This document shows, piece after piece, positions 1 to 5,482 of a DNA stretch of 6,143 bases. Positions within the stretch are counted from its first letter, which is position 1; every line of letters begins with the position of its first letter. The DNA lies in assembly GCA_025997155.1 (NCBI GenBank), contig BNUF01000147.1, positions 1 through 6,143 on the forward strand, written 5' to 3'. The position numbers were made by a program, and so were the translations under genes. The stretch comes from Clostridia bacterium. Its GTDB lineage: Bacteria; Bacillota; Clostridia; Lachnospirales; WQUN01. A model generated the notes under the pieces. That model was not told where the DNA came from and did no database searches. It saw only the letters and a list, made by a program, of their open reading frames with translations.

Positions 1-176
1 CGCTGAAATTTGCCGTCAGGGCGGCGGTCGGGCTTATCGCCCTATTTTTGGGAAATCTGATAAGCGCGCCGCTTTTCGGCGTGAGCGTCGGGATAAACAT
101 ATTCACGGGGGCGGTCGTGGGGGCGTTGGGCGTTCCCGGGTTTATACTTTTGTACATATTGGGTTATTTTCTGTAA
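1..176 (+). CDS. bofA: BofA-like membrane protein, C-terminal part (5' end outside window)
   Basis: The reading frame is open from the left edge (first full codon at 3) and ends at TAA 174-176, giving 57 visible residues. They form two hydrophobic stretches. The second contains GINIFTGAVVGALGVPGF, which matches the hallmark of the BofA family (a GIN motif, then a Gly-rich segment with LGVPG near the C-terminus). In Bacillus subtilis BofA is an integral membrane protein of the outer forespore membrane that helps hold the SpoIVFB protease inactive until pro-sigma-K is to be cleaved; that role is known for the family and inferred here. B. subtilis BofA is under 90 residues, so roughly a third is missing upstream. 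The gene is followed by an intrinsic terminator and so appears to be the end of its own transcription unit. The family call is fairly secure; a sporulation role in this organism is not shown. Confidence 0.85.
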   Translation, partial: LKFAVRAAVGLIALFLGNLISAPLFGVSVGINIFTGAVVGALGVPGFILLYILGYFL

Positions 177-193
177 TTTGTATAAGGAATTTC

Positions 194-219
194 AAGGAAA
201 CCCGTTAGGGTTTTCTTTT
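194..219 (+). terminator. Intrinsic terminator after the bofA-like gene
   Basis: Positions 194-203 (AAGGAAACCC) pair with 208-217 (GGGTTTTCTT) around a GTTA tetraloop. This gives a 10-bp stem with one G-T wobble at 197/214. The descending arm is T-rich and runs on into further Ts. It starts 18 bases after the stop codon and precedes the next promoter, which is the expected place for a Rho-independent terminator. The stem is only moderately GC-rich, so termination may be partial. Confidence 0.72.
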
Positions 220-231
220 GTTACGCAAGAC

Positions 232-260
232 TTGATTTCGGGTAAATATTGTGCTATTAT
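232..260 (+). promoter_or_regulatory. Vegetative (sigma-A type) promoter with extended -10 for the aroE operon
   Basis: A -35 element TTGATT (232-237) is separated by 17 bases from a -10 element TATTAT (255-260). The -10 is preceded by TG at 252-253, giving the extended -10 form TGnTATTAT. Transcription would start near 267, about 34 bases before the aroE ATG. It lies just downstream of the bofA terminator and is the only convincing promoter seen for the seven genes that follow. Confidence 0.68.
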
Positions 261-274
261 TATGTAATACATAA
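260..274. promoter_or_regulatory. Perfect 7-1-7 palindrome over the predicted start site (candidate operator)
   Basis: TTATGTA (260-266) and TACATAA (268-274) are exact inverted repeats around a single A at 267. The site overlaps the last base of the -10 element and covers the predicted transcription start, where a bound repressor would block initiation. The 7-1-7 layout resembles boxes of the Fur/PerR/Zur family, but only the outer TTAT/ATAA bases agree with a PerR-type box. The regulator is unknown, and the A/T-rich content makes chance occurrence possible. Confidence 0.35.
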
Positions 275-283
275 GGGTAGTAC

Positions 284-290
284 GAGAGGG
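284..290 (+). promoter_or_regulatory. Ribosome binding site of aroE
   Basis: GAGAGGG lies 10 bases upstream of ATG 301, separated by a run of Ts. It is a purine-rich, moderately good Shine-Dalgarno sequence, and its position supports the start at 301. Confidence 0.6.
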
Positions 291-300
291 TTGTTTTTTT

Positions 301-1161
301 ATGAATCTTAATATAACAGGCACGACGCGGCTTTTGGGGCTTTTGGGACGCCCCGTGTCACACAGTAAGTCTCCGCAAATTCACAATTTGTCCTTTGAGA
401 GGCTCGGGCTTGACTATGTGTATCTGAATTTTGACATAGCTCCCGCCGAGCTTGAAAACGCCGTAAACGCAATGCGCGTGCTTAACGTCCTTGGGTTCAA
501 CGTGACGATGCCGCACAAAAAGAACGTTATGAAATACCTTGACGAGATAACCGACGAGGCGCGGCTTATCGACGCGGTGAACACCGTCGCGAACGCGGGC
601 GGGCGGCTAGTCGGCTACAACACGGACGGACGCGGATTTGTCAAGGTTCTTTCGGACAACGGCGTTAAATATGAAAACGAAAAAATCACCCTTTGCGGAG
701 CGGGAGGCGCGGGGCGTTCTGTCGCCGTGGCTCTGGCGTTTTCGGGCGTGTCCGAACTCTCTGTTTTTGACATAGACAAAGAATCCGCCGAAAATCTGGC
801 GGACACTCTTAACAATAACACGAAAACAAAGGCGCGGGCGTTTCTTTGCGAAGAAAACGAACTCGTTTCGCACATAAAAGACTCAAGCGTGTTTATACAC
901 GCCACAGGGCTTGGTATGCACCCGCATCTGGGTAAATCCGTTCTCGGCGCGTCCGCCGCGAAATCGGCGTTTCGCGAATCGCTTACGGTCGCGGATTTGA
1001 TATATGACCCGTCCCCCACCGAACTGTTGCGGCTTGCCGCCGAAAACGGCGCGAAGACCGCCGACGGACGCGAAATGCTGTACAACCAAGGCGCGTATGC
1101 CTTTAAGATATGGACGGGGCTTGATATGCCCCTTGACTATGTTAAAAAAAATATAAGGTGA
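301..1161 (+). CDS. aroE: Shikimate dehydrogenase (NADP+-type fold)
   Basis: A 286-residue cytosolic enzyme that reduces 3-dehydroshikimate to shikimate with NADPH, the fourth step of the common aromatic (chorismate) pathway. The N-terminal substrate domain carries SHSKSPQIH at 20-28, with the shikimate-binding serines S22 and S24. It also has NVTMPHK with the catalytic lysine K73, AVNT with N94, and YNTDG with D109, the catalytic partner of the lysine. The Rossmann loop GAGGAGRS is at 133-140. The C-terminal closing segment is DLIYDPSPTELL (232-243) followed by YNQGAYAFKIW (261-271). Length is normal for AroE. One oddity is FIHATGLGM at 198-206, which has His200 where the family usually has Asn. 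The gene stands apart from other aro genes. It is first in the operon, directly behind the promoter at 232-260, and ends 5 bases before the next start. It could in principle be a quinate/shikimate dehydrogenase paralogue, but the motifs favour AroE. Confidence 0.95.
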   Translation: MNLNITGTTRLLGLLGRPVSHSKSPQIHNLSFERLGLDYVYLNFDIAPAELENAVNAMRVLNVLGFNVTMPHKKNVMKYLDEITDEARLIDAVNTVANAGGRLVGYNTDGRGFVKVLSDNGVKYENEKITLCGAGGAGRSVAVALAFSGVSELSVFDIDKESAENLADTLNNNTKTKARAFLCEENELVSHIKDSSVFIHATGLGMHPHLGKSVLGASAAKSAFRESLTVADLIYDPSPTELLRLAAENGAKTADGREMLYNQGAYAFKIWTGLDMPLDYVKKNIR

Positions 1162-1166
1162 TATAT

Positions 1167-1298
1167 ATGAAAAAACAAAGAAAGCTTAAGTTCAGATTTA
1201 AGTTCACGCGCACAAAAAAGCAAATTATAGCTGCTGTTATAGCAATTTTATTGGTTGCGGTGTTTGTACTGAGTTCAATACTCCCTGTTTTATACTAG
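1167..1298 (+). CDS. 43-residue basic single-pass membrane microprotein, unknown function
   Basis: ATG 1167 is preceded by AAGGTG (1155-1160), which lies in the last codons of aroE, so translation is probably coupled. The product has ten Lys/Arg in its first 18 residues, with an alternating stretch LKFRFKF. One hydrophobic segment follows, about residues 20-43 (IIAAVIAILLVAVFVLSS then ILPVLY at the end). The charge distribution predicts the N-terminus in the cytosol and the C-terminus at or just outside the membrane. No signal peptidase site is evident. It ends in TAG 1296-1298, immediately followed by a second TAG in the same frame, 15 bases before the next gene, which is also in that frame. 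It has a good ribosome binding site and fills the only gap between aroE and the next gene, so I consider it real. I do not recognise a family. It may be a small accessory subunit of the protein encoded next. Confidence 0.7.
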   Translation: MKKQRKLKFRFKFTRTKKQIIAAVIAILLVAVFVLSSILPVLY

Positions 1299-1299
1299 T

Positions 1300-1305
1300 A
1301 GGAGG
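1300..1305 (+). promoter_or_regulatory. Ribosome binding site that decides a GTG start
   Basis: A consensus AGGAGG ends 8 bases before GTG 1314, the ideal spacing. A closer ATG at 1309 is only 3 bases away and opens a different frame that stops after about 15 codons. In-frame TAG codons at 1296 and 1299 exclude any start further upstream. GTG 1314 is therefore the start of the long gene. Confidence 0.85.
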
Positions 1306-1313
1306 CGCATGAC

Positions 1314-3398
1314 GTGGCTGACGGAGAACCTATACGTACCGAAGAAGACGATTTGATAAAATCTATCGAAGAAATGCTGCTTGAGGAAGAAGAAAAGGAG
1401 AACGCCGCCGAAACGCCCGATTTGGGAGATTTGCTTGACGACGTTCCCGAAGAAAAAAAAGAAACGATGCCCGAGGTTTTGATAAAAGAAAGCTATTATG
1501 ACGAGGACAAAGAGGAAGACGTATTACCTAATATCGTAAAAGACCTCCCGCCCGCCGAGGCGAGTCCGCCAGACGACGAAATGCCCGACCTTGACTCTAT
1601 TCTTGACGCGGCGTTTCGGGAAGAGCCGGCGGAAGAACCGCTCGTTTTGCCTGTCGAAACCGACGAGTTTGTCGACGACGACGTTACGCTTGACGACATT
1701 GTAAACGACGAGCTTCAGGCGAAACTCAAGGAACAAAGCGAACTTCCGAAGGAGGAAGAACCCGTACAGGAGGAAGAACCCGTACAGGAAGAAGAACCCG
1801 TACAGGAGGAACTTCCGCCAAAAGATCCGCCGAAAGAGCGTTTTGACTTCAAGTTATATATTTCAAAGATAAAAGACAGATTTTTGGCGGAACTGGGCGA
1901 AGTCACCTCCTTTTGGAAAAAAATTTTCGAGAACCCCGCGAAAGTTGCGCGAAACATTGTCGTCACGATAGCCGCGGTTGTCGCCGTCCTGATTGGGATA
2001 CGTTTTTTGACGGACGACTCGCTTAAGATTCCAAAAGGCGTAAAGGTTATCACAATCGAGGGAAATCTGCCGAACAACGCGAACTACGCGTTTACCGACG
2101 ACCTGATGCTTATTAACGGCAACGCGGCGAACGTCCGAAAATTTATGTTTACGAGAGAGCAAACGGCGGTATACTTCTCTAAGAGTATTTTCCTCTCCCC
2201 TCTCGACTTGATTATCGTGGACGACAAGGGCAACAAGTATTACGCCGACCTGAACCACCAGTACAAGGAACAGTATTACGAGCATATGATTTTTCAGCCC
2301 CTAAGGGAAGGAGCAACGACTTTCACTCTGCAAACCCGCGTGAAAGTCCCTCCAGTCGTAATCGAGGATAAAAAATACCCGGGCGACCCGACATACTATT
2401 TTTCGGAACCCCTAAAATACAACTACACCGAAAAAAGCCTGTACGGCTTGCGTCCGAAAATGCCTGAGGAAATGGACGCGGATATGCGCGTCGAAAACAT
2501 AACCCTTTCGGGAGGCTCGACGTTCCTTGACTACAACATTGAGTGGAACGAAGTCGGCGACAGGCTTTCTTTCGGGACGCAGGCGGGCAGCTCGTTTATT
2601 CAGATGCGTTCGAACAAGTCGATTGTGGCGAACAAGGATTCGGAAGCTTATATGGACAAGATTGCGGACGGAGTTATCGGCGGGCGGCTTGAGTTCTACG
2701 CGGTGAACGATTTCAGCAGTCCTTTGTCCTTTAAGGTCAAGAACCTAAACGCCGTCTACCGCGTTGAAAGCGTCCTCGATACCGAAAGGCTTTACCAAAA
2801 CGGAAATTCGGGGGAATCGGAAATCCGCATAAGGGCGGGCAAGTACAACGTCGTGGTTGAGCGTATGGGAAGCGCCCCGAGGATATATGTCGTCGTCGCG
2901 CATATCGAGGACAGAAACGGAAACCGCGTCAAGGGGTCGTATGATTTTGAACTAAAAGGCAGGGACAGGGACGGCGGCGAGGTCATACTGACTCCGACCG
3001 TTCGTTCCCAAACCGAGGGCGCGGACATTGTGTTCACCGACCCCGAGCAGCGGATTTACTACACGTCGCCGTCGGATATCGAGCTGACGCTTAAAGCGAT
3101 TGGATTCTCCTTAGACAGTATGGAAATGACGCTTGACACAGAAAACGCTATGGATACGCCGAATTTAGCGCGTTCGGGAATCCTCTCTAATGTGGAAGCT
3201 CTTTTCGTCTCGAAAAACTCCGATTGCTCCGAGTACACCGCGCAGGTTCAGGGATACCGCAACGAAAGCGAACACGTTTACGCCGCGCTTTACGAGGCGG
3301 GAGTAAGGGAGGGTACGCCTTTTCGGGCGAAGCATATGCTGACTGTCGACGTAAAAAACGGCGAGCTGAATATAATAAGTGACAGATTGGAAGAATGA
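1314..3398 (+). CDS. Large single-pass membrane protein with acidic cytosolic tail and ~460-residue extracytoplasmic region, unknown function
   Basis: A 694-residue protein starting at GTG. Residues 1-170 are extremely acidic (about 64 Asp/Glu against about 13 Lys/Arg), Pro-rich and probably disordered. They contain leucine/aspartate motifs at 37-42, 93-98 and 126-131, with a looser one at 14-22, and a threefold EEEPVQ repeat at 147-164. A basic, aromatic juxtamembrane stretch (about 172-213) leads to one transmembrane helix at about 214-232 (NIVVTIAAVVAVLIGIRFL). The basic residues before the helix predict N-in/C-out topology. No cleavage motif follows the helix, so it should stay anchored. 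Residues 233-694 look rich in beta strands, with alternating polar/hydrophobic strands and Gly/Asn turns, and hold the only cysteine (C638). No catalytic motif or known domain is recognisable. The gene overlaps lepB by 4 bases, so the two are probably translated together. An envelope, cell-surface or cell-division scaffold role is possible but only a guess. Confidence 0.85.
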   Translation: MADGEPIRTEEDDLIKSIEEMLLEEEEKENAAETPDLGDLLDDVPEEKKETMPEVLIKESYYDEDKEEDVLPNIVKDLPPAEASPPDDEMPDLDSILDAAFREEPAEEPLVLPVETDEFVDDDVTLDDIVNDELQAKLKEQSELPKEEEPVQEEEPVQEEEPVQEELPPKDPPKERFDFKLYISKIKDRFLAELGEVTSFWKKIFENPAKVARNIVVTIAAVVAVLIGIRFLTDDSLKIPKGVKVITIEGNLPNNANYAFTDDLMLINGNAANVRKFMFTREQTAVYFSKSIFLSPLDLIIVDDKGNKYYADLNHQYKEQYYEHMIFQPLREGATTFTLQTRVKVPPVVIEDKKYPGDPTYYFSEPLKYNYTEKSLYGLRPKMPEEMDADMRVENITLSGGSTFLDYNIEWNEVGDRLSFGTQAGSSFIQMRSNKSIVANKDSEAYMDKIADGVIGGRLEFYAVNDFSSPLSFKVKNLNAVYRVESVLDTERLYQNGNSGESEIRIRAGKYNVVVERMGSAPRIYVVVAHIEDRNGNRVKGSYDFELKGRDRDGGEVILTPTVRSQTEGADIVFTDPEQRIYYTSPSDIELTLKAIGFSLDSMEMTLDTENAMDTPNLARSGILSNVEALFVSKNSDCSEYTAQVQGYRNESEHVYAALYEAGVREGTPFRAKHMLTVDVKNGELNIISDRLEE
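1752..1805 (+). repeat. Three 18-bp in-frame tandem repeats encoding EEEPVQ
   Basis: Units at 1752-1769, 1770-1787 and 1788-1805 each encode EEEPVQ. The first two are identical at the DNA level; the third differs by one silent base (GAA for GAG at 1788-1790). A further partial unit (GAG GAA) follows at 1806-1811. The near-perfect DNA identity points to recent slippage or unequal crossover. Because units are 18 bp, copy-number change keeps the frame and only lengthens the acidic linker. Confidence 0.95.
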
Positions 3399-3928
3399 TT
3401 GTGAGCGGTGAAAGAACGAAAAAAGAAATCCTGAGCTGGGTAAAAACTATCATATTCGCCGTGTTGTTCGCGCTTCTCGTGAATCACGTAATCGTGGTGA
3501 ACGCCGCCGTTCCGACAGGGTCGATGGAAGATACGATTATGGTGGGCGACAGAGTAATCGCGTTTCGAGGTTCGTATCTTTTCGATGAGCCCAAACGGTA
3601 TGACATTGTGGTTTTCCGCCCGCCCGACGAGGAAGAAGTTCTTTATGTAAAACGAATAATCGGACTGCCTGGCGACAAAATCGACGTGAGGGACGGACGC
3701 GTGTATATCAACGACAGCACAGAGCCTATCGCGGACAAGTATATCCGCGAGGCGCAGCATATTGAGGAGGAACAAGTCTTCAACGTGCCGGAGGGGCATT
3801 ATTTTATGATGGGCGACAACCGCAACCACTCCAACGATTCGCGCCGCTGGCATCAACCGTATGTCGCGAAGAACAAAATCCTTGGCAAGGTGGTTTTTCG
3901 GTATTTCCCGATACCCAAAGCGTACTGA
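3395..3928 (+). CDS. lepB: Signal peptidase I
   Basis: A 177-residue membrane serine protease that removes signal peptides from secreted proteins on the outer face of the membrane. One N-terminal transmembrane helix spans about residues 15-37. The catalytic region is VPTGSMEDTIMVGDRV (39-54), with the nucleophile at S43. YVKRIIGLPGD (84-94) supplies the general-base lysine K86. The family box GDNRNHSNDSR is at 140-150. These are all the S26A family motifs in order with normal spacing, and the length fits Gram-positive single-span enzymes. The start codon overlaps the upstream stop (ATGA). The Shine-Dalgarno is weak (GGAAGA), so translational coupling to the preceding membrane-protein gene is likely. 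In many Firmicutes lepB lies near rplS, rbgA and rnhB; here it is two genes from rnhB. The gene may be one of several signal peptidase paralogues in the genome. Confidence 0.96.
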   Translation: MIVSGERTKKEILSWVKTIIFAVLFALLVNHVIVVNAAVPTGSMEDTIMVGDRVIAFRGSYLFDEPKRYDIVVFRPPDEEEVLYVKRIIGLPGDKIDVRDGRVYINDSTEPIADKYIREAQHIEEEQVFNVPEGHYFMMGDNRNHSNDSRRWHQPYVAKNKILGKVVFRYFPIPKAY

Positions 3929-4851
3929 TGAAGATAGGCAATCTTACGATAAACGGCAATGTTTTTTTAGCTCCTATGGCGGGGGTTACGGATAAGGCGT
4001 TTCGGGATATTTGCCGTGAATTCGGCGCGGTTTTCACCTACTCTGAAATGGTGAGCGCGAAAGGCGTTTTTTACGGCAACGAAAATTCGGAAATCCTGCT
4101 TGGCGCGGCTGACGAGTTTTTGGCGGTGCAGATTTTTGGACGCGAGGTGAAGTCGCTCGTGTATGCCGCGCAAAAGGCGGAGGCGGCGGGAGCGGCGCTT
4201 GTTGACATAAATATGGGTTGCCCCGCGCCGAAAATCGTCAGAAACGGCGAGGGGGCGGCGCTTCTTCGCGAACCTGATTTAATCGGGGAAATTGTCGAAA
4301 ATGTCGCGAGAGCGGTTTCTGTCCCCGTGAGCGTGAAAATACGCAAAGGGTTTACGCAAAACACCGCCGTACAGACGGCGAAAATCGCGGAGTCGGCGGG
4401 AGCGGCGGCAATCGCCGTTCACGGGCGGACGAGGGATATGTTTTACGCGGGGGAATCCGACTGGGACGTTATCAAGGAAGTAAAGCAAAACGTATCAATA
4501 CCCGTCATAGGAAACGGCGACGTTTTGAGTATGTCGCACGCCCTTGAAAGAATCGAAGAAAGCGGCTGTGACGCGGTGATGATTGGGCGGGCGGCTCTCG
4601 GGAATCCGTTTTTGTTCAGAGGGCTGGTAAAAGCCGATTTGTCCGCCGATATCATAATCGATACCGCCGTCAGACACGCGAAACTCCTTGTCCTTAACAA
4701 AGGCGAACGTACAGGTATCCGCGAAATGCGCAAACACGCCGCGTGGTATATCAAAGGACTTCCTAACGCGGCGCGGCTTAAAGTTTTGGTGAACACCGCG
4801 CAAACCCTTGAAGAGATTACAGAGTTGCTTTATAGGCTTAAGGAGGGTTAA
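3928..4851 (+). CDS. dusB: tRNA-dihydrouridine synthase, DusB/NifR3-type
   Basis: A 307-residue FMN enzyme that reduces uridine to dihydrouridine in the tRNA D-loop. The TIM-barrel start LAPMAGVTDKAFR (14-26) is the FMN-binding signature. It is followed by QIFG (68-71) and DINMGCPAPKIVRNGEGAAL (93-112), with the catalytic acid C98. KIRKG (137-141) and HGRTRDMFY (165-173) hold the lysine and histidine that contact FMN and substrate uracil. IPVIGNGDV (191-199) and DAVMIGRAALGNPFLF (215-230) form the phosphate-binding end of the barrel. The C-terminal helical domain includes KHAAWYIKGLPNAA (269-282), typical of the DusB branch. The length is a little short of many DusB proteins, but all motifs are present. 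ATG overlaps the lepB stop by one base (TGATG) without a clear Shine-Dalgarno, so translation is probably coupled. The subfamily assignment (DusB rather than another Dus) is less certain than the enzyme class. Confidence 0.93.
   Translation: MKIGNLTINGNVFLAPMAGVTDKAFRDICREFGAVFTYSEMVSAKGVFYGNENSEILLGAADEFLAVQIFGREVKSLVYAAQKAEAAGAALVDINMGCPAPKIVRNGEGAALLREPDLIGEIVENVARAVSVPVSVKIRKGFTQNTAVQTAKIAESAGAAAIAVHGRTRDMFYAGESDWDVIKEVKQNVSIPVIGNGDVLSMSHALERIEESGCDAVMIGRAALGNPFLFRGLVKADLSADIIIDTAVRHAKLLVLNKGERTGIREMRKHAAWYIKGLPNAARLKVLVNTAQTLEEITELLYRLKEG
4841..4847 (+). promoter_or_regulatory. Ribosome binding site that decides the rnhB start
   Basis: AGGAGGG is embedded in the last codons of the dus gene and ends 5 bases before ATG 4853. 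It selects this ATG over the upstream in-frame ATG at 4808, which would overlap dus by 44 bases, has no such site and lacks family-like sequence. Confidence 0.85.
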
Positions 4852-4852
4852 A

Positions 4853-5476
4853 ATGTACGCGGCGGTTTCGGAAAAGGAACGCCTTAAGGCGCTTTGCTCC
4901 TATGAGAACGAACTGTACGGCAAGGGGTATAGCTTTTTGGCGGGGATTGACGAGGTGGGACGCGGGTGTCTGGCGGGGTGCGTGGTCGCTTGCGCCGTGA
5001 TTTTGCCCGCGGGGTTCACCTACGCGGGTATTAACGATTCAAAAAAGGTGTCTCCGAAAAGGCGCGAGGCGTTGTCTGAAATTTTGCGCGAAAAGGCGGT
5101 GTCTGTCGGGATTGGCGCGATAGACGCGGAAACTATCGATAATGTCAATATTTTACAGGCGACAATTTTGGCAATGTGTGCGGCTGTCGCTAATCTGGAC
5201 CTTACGCCCGAATATTTGCTCATAGACGCGCTGAAACTTCCGCTTGACATACCCCAAACGCCGATTACGGGCGGCGACGCGAAAAGCATATCCATCGCGT
5301 CCGCGTCGATTGTCGCAAAAGTCTACCGCGACAACCTAATGAGAGAACTGGACAAATTATACCCCGAGTACGGATTCGCCCAAAACAAAGGTTACGGCAC
5401 GGCGGCACACATAGCGGCAATAAAGAAACACGGATTATGCCCTGTACATAGGCGAAGTTTTAACGTGAAGAAGTAG
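4853..5476 (+). CDS. rnhB: Ribonuclease HII
   Basis: A 207-residue cytosolic endonuclease that cuts the RNA strand of RNA/DNA hybrids and removes single ribonucleotides misincorporated in DNA. The first active-site acids are in GIDEVGRG (31-38; D33, E34). Then come NDSKKVSPKRRE (61-72), IDALKLP with D125, and GGDAKSISIASASIVAKVYRD (140-160) with D142, completing the DEDD metal-binding set. YGFAQNKGYGTAAHIAAIKKHG (173-194) and the C-terminal HRRSF (199-203) are typical family segments. I start the gene at 4853 because of the strong ribosome binding site at 4841-4847, which leaves 1 base between the dus stop and this ATG. A longer in-frame version from 4808 is not supported. It is followed 6 bases after its stop by a FliK/YlqG-like gene, as in the B. 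subtilis rnhB-ylqG order. Confidence 0.96.
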   Translation: MYAAVSEKERLKALCSYENELYGKGYSFLAGIDEVGRGCLAGCVVACAVILPAGFTYAGINDSKKVSPKRREALSEILREKAVSVGIGAIDAETIDNVNILQATILAMCAAVANLDLTPEYLLIDALKLPLDIPQTPITGGDAKSISIASASIVAKVYRDNLMRELDKLYPEYGFAQNKGYGTAAHIAAIKKHGLCPVHRRSFNVKK

Positions 5477-5482
5477 GTTATT

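Noticed and set aside
615..1085. 156-codon open frame on the minus strand opposite aroE
   Set aside because: It lies wholly antisense to well-supported aroE, has Ser/Arg/Ala-rich low-information composition and no family motifs. It is a by-product of codon bias in the real gene.
1116..1132. GGGGC/GCCCC hairpin near the end of aroE as a terminator
   Set aside because: The stem is only 5 bp, lies inside coding sequence and is followed by A-rich rather than T-rich sequence.
1133..1157. TTGACT and TATAAG as an internal promoter before the microprotein
   Set aside because: The spacing between the two elements is only 13 bases, too short for a sigma-A promoter, and no -10 exists at 16-18 bases.
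1309..1356. ATG 1309 as a start after the AGGAGG site
   Set aside because: It is only 3 bases from the Shine-Dalgarno and its frame stops after about 15 codons. GTG 1314 has ideal spacing and opens 694 codons.
1314..3398. Reading the long membrane protein as a signal-peptidase substrate released from the membrane
   Set aside because: No small-x-small cleavage motif follows the helix at 214-232, and the 213-residue cytosolic tail is far longer than a signal peptide N-region.
3290..3856. 188-codon minus-strand frame opposite lepB
   Set aside because: It is antisense to lepB, whose catalytic motifs are all intact. The His/Arg/Phe-rich product resembles no protein family and has no supporting start site.
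4808..4852. Upstream ATG 4808 as the rnhB start
   Set aside because: It would overlap dus by 44 bases, has no ribosome binding site, and adds residues that simply read dus out of frame. AGGAGGG at 4841-4847 points to ATG 4853.
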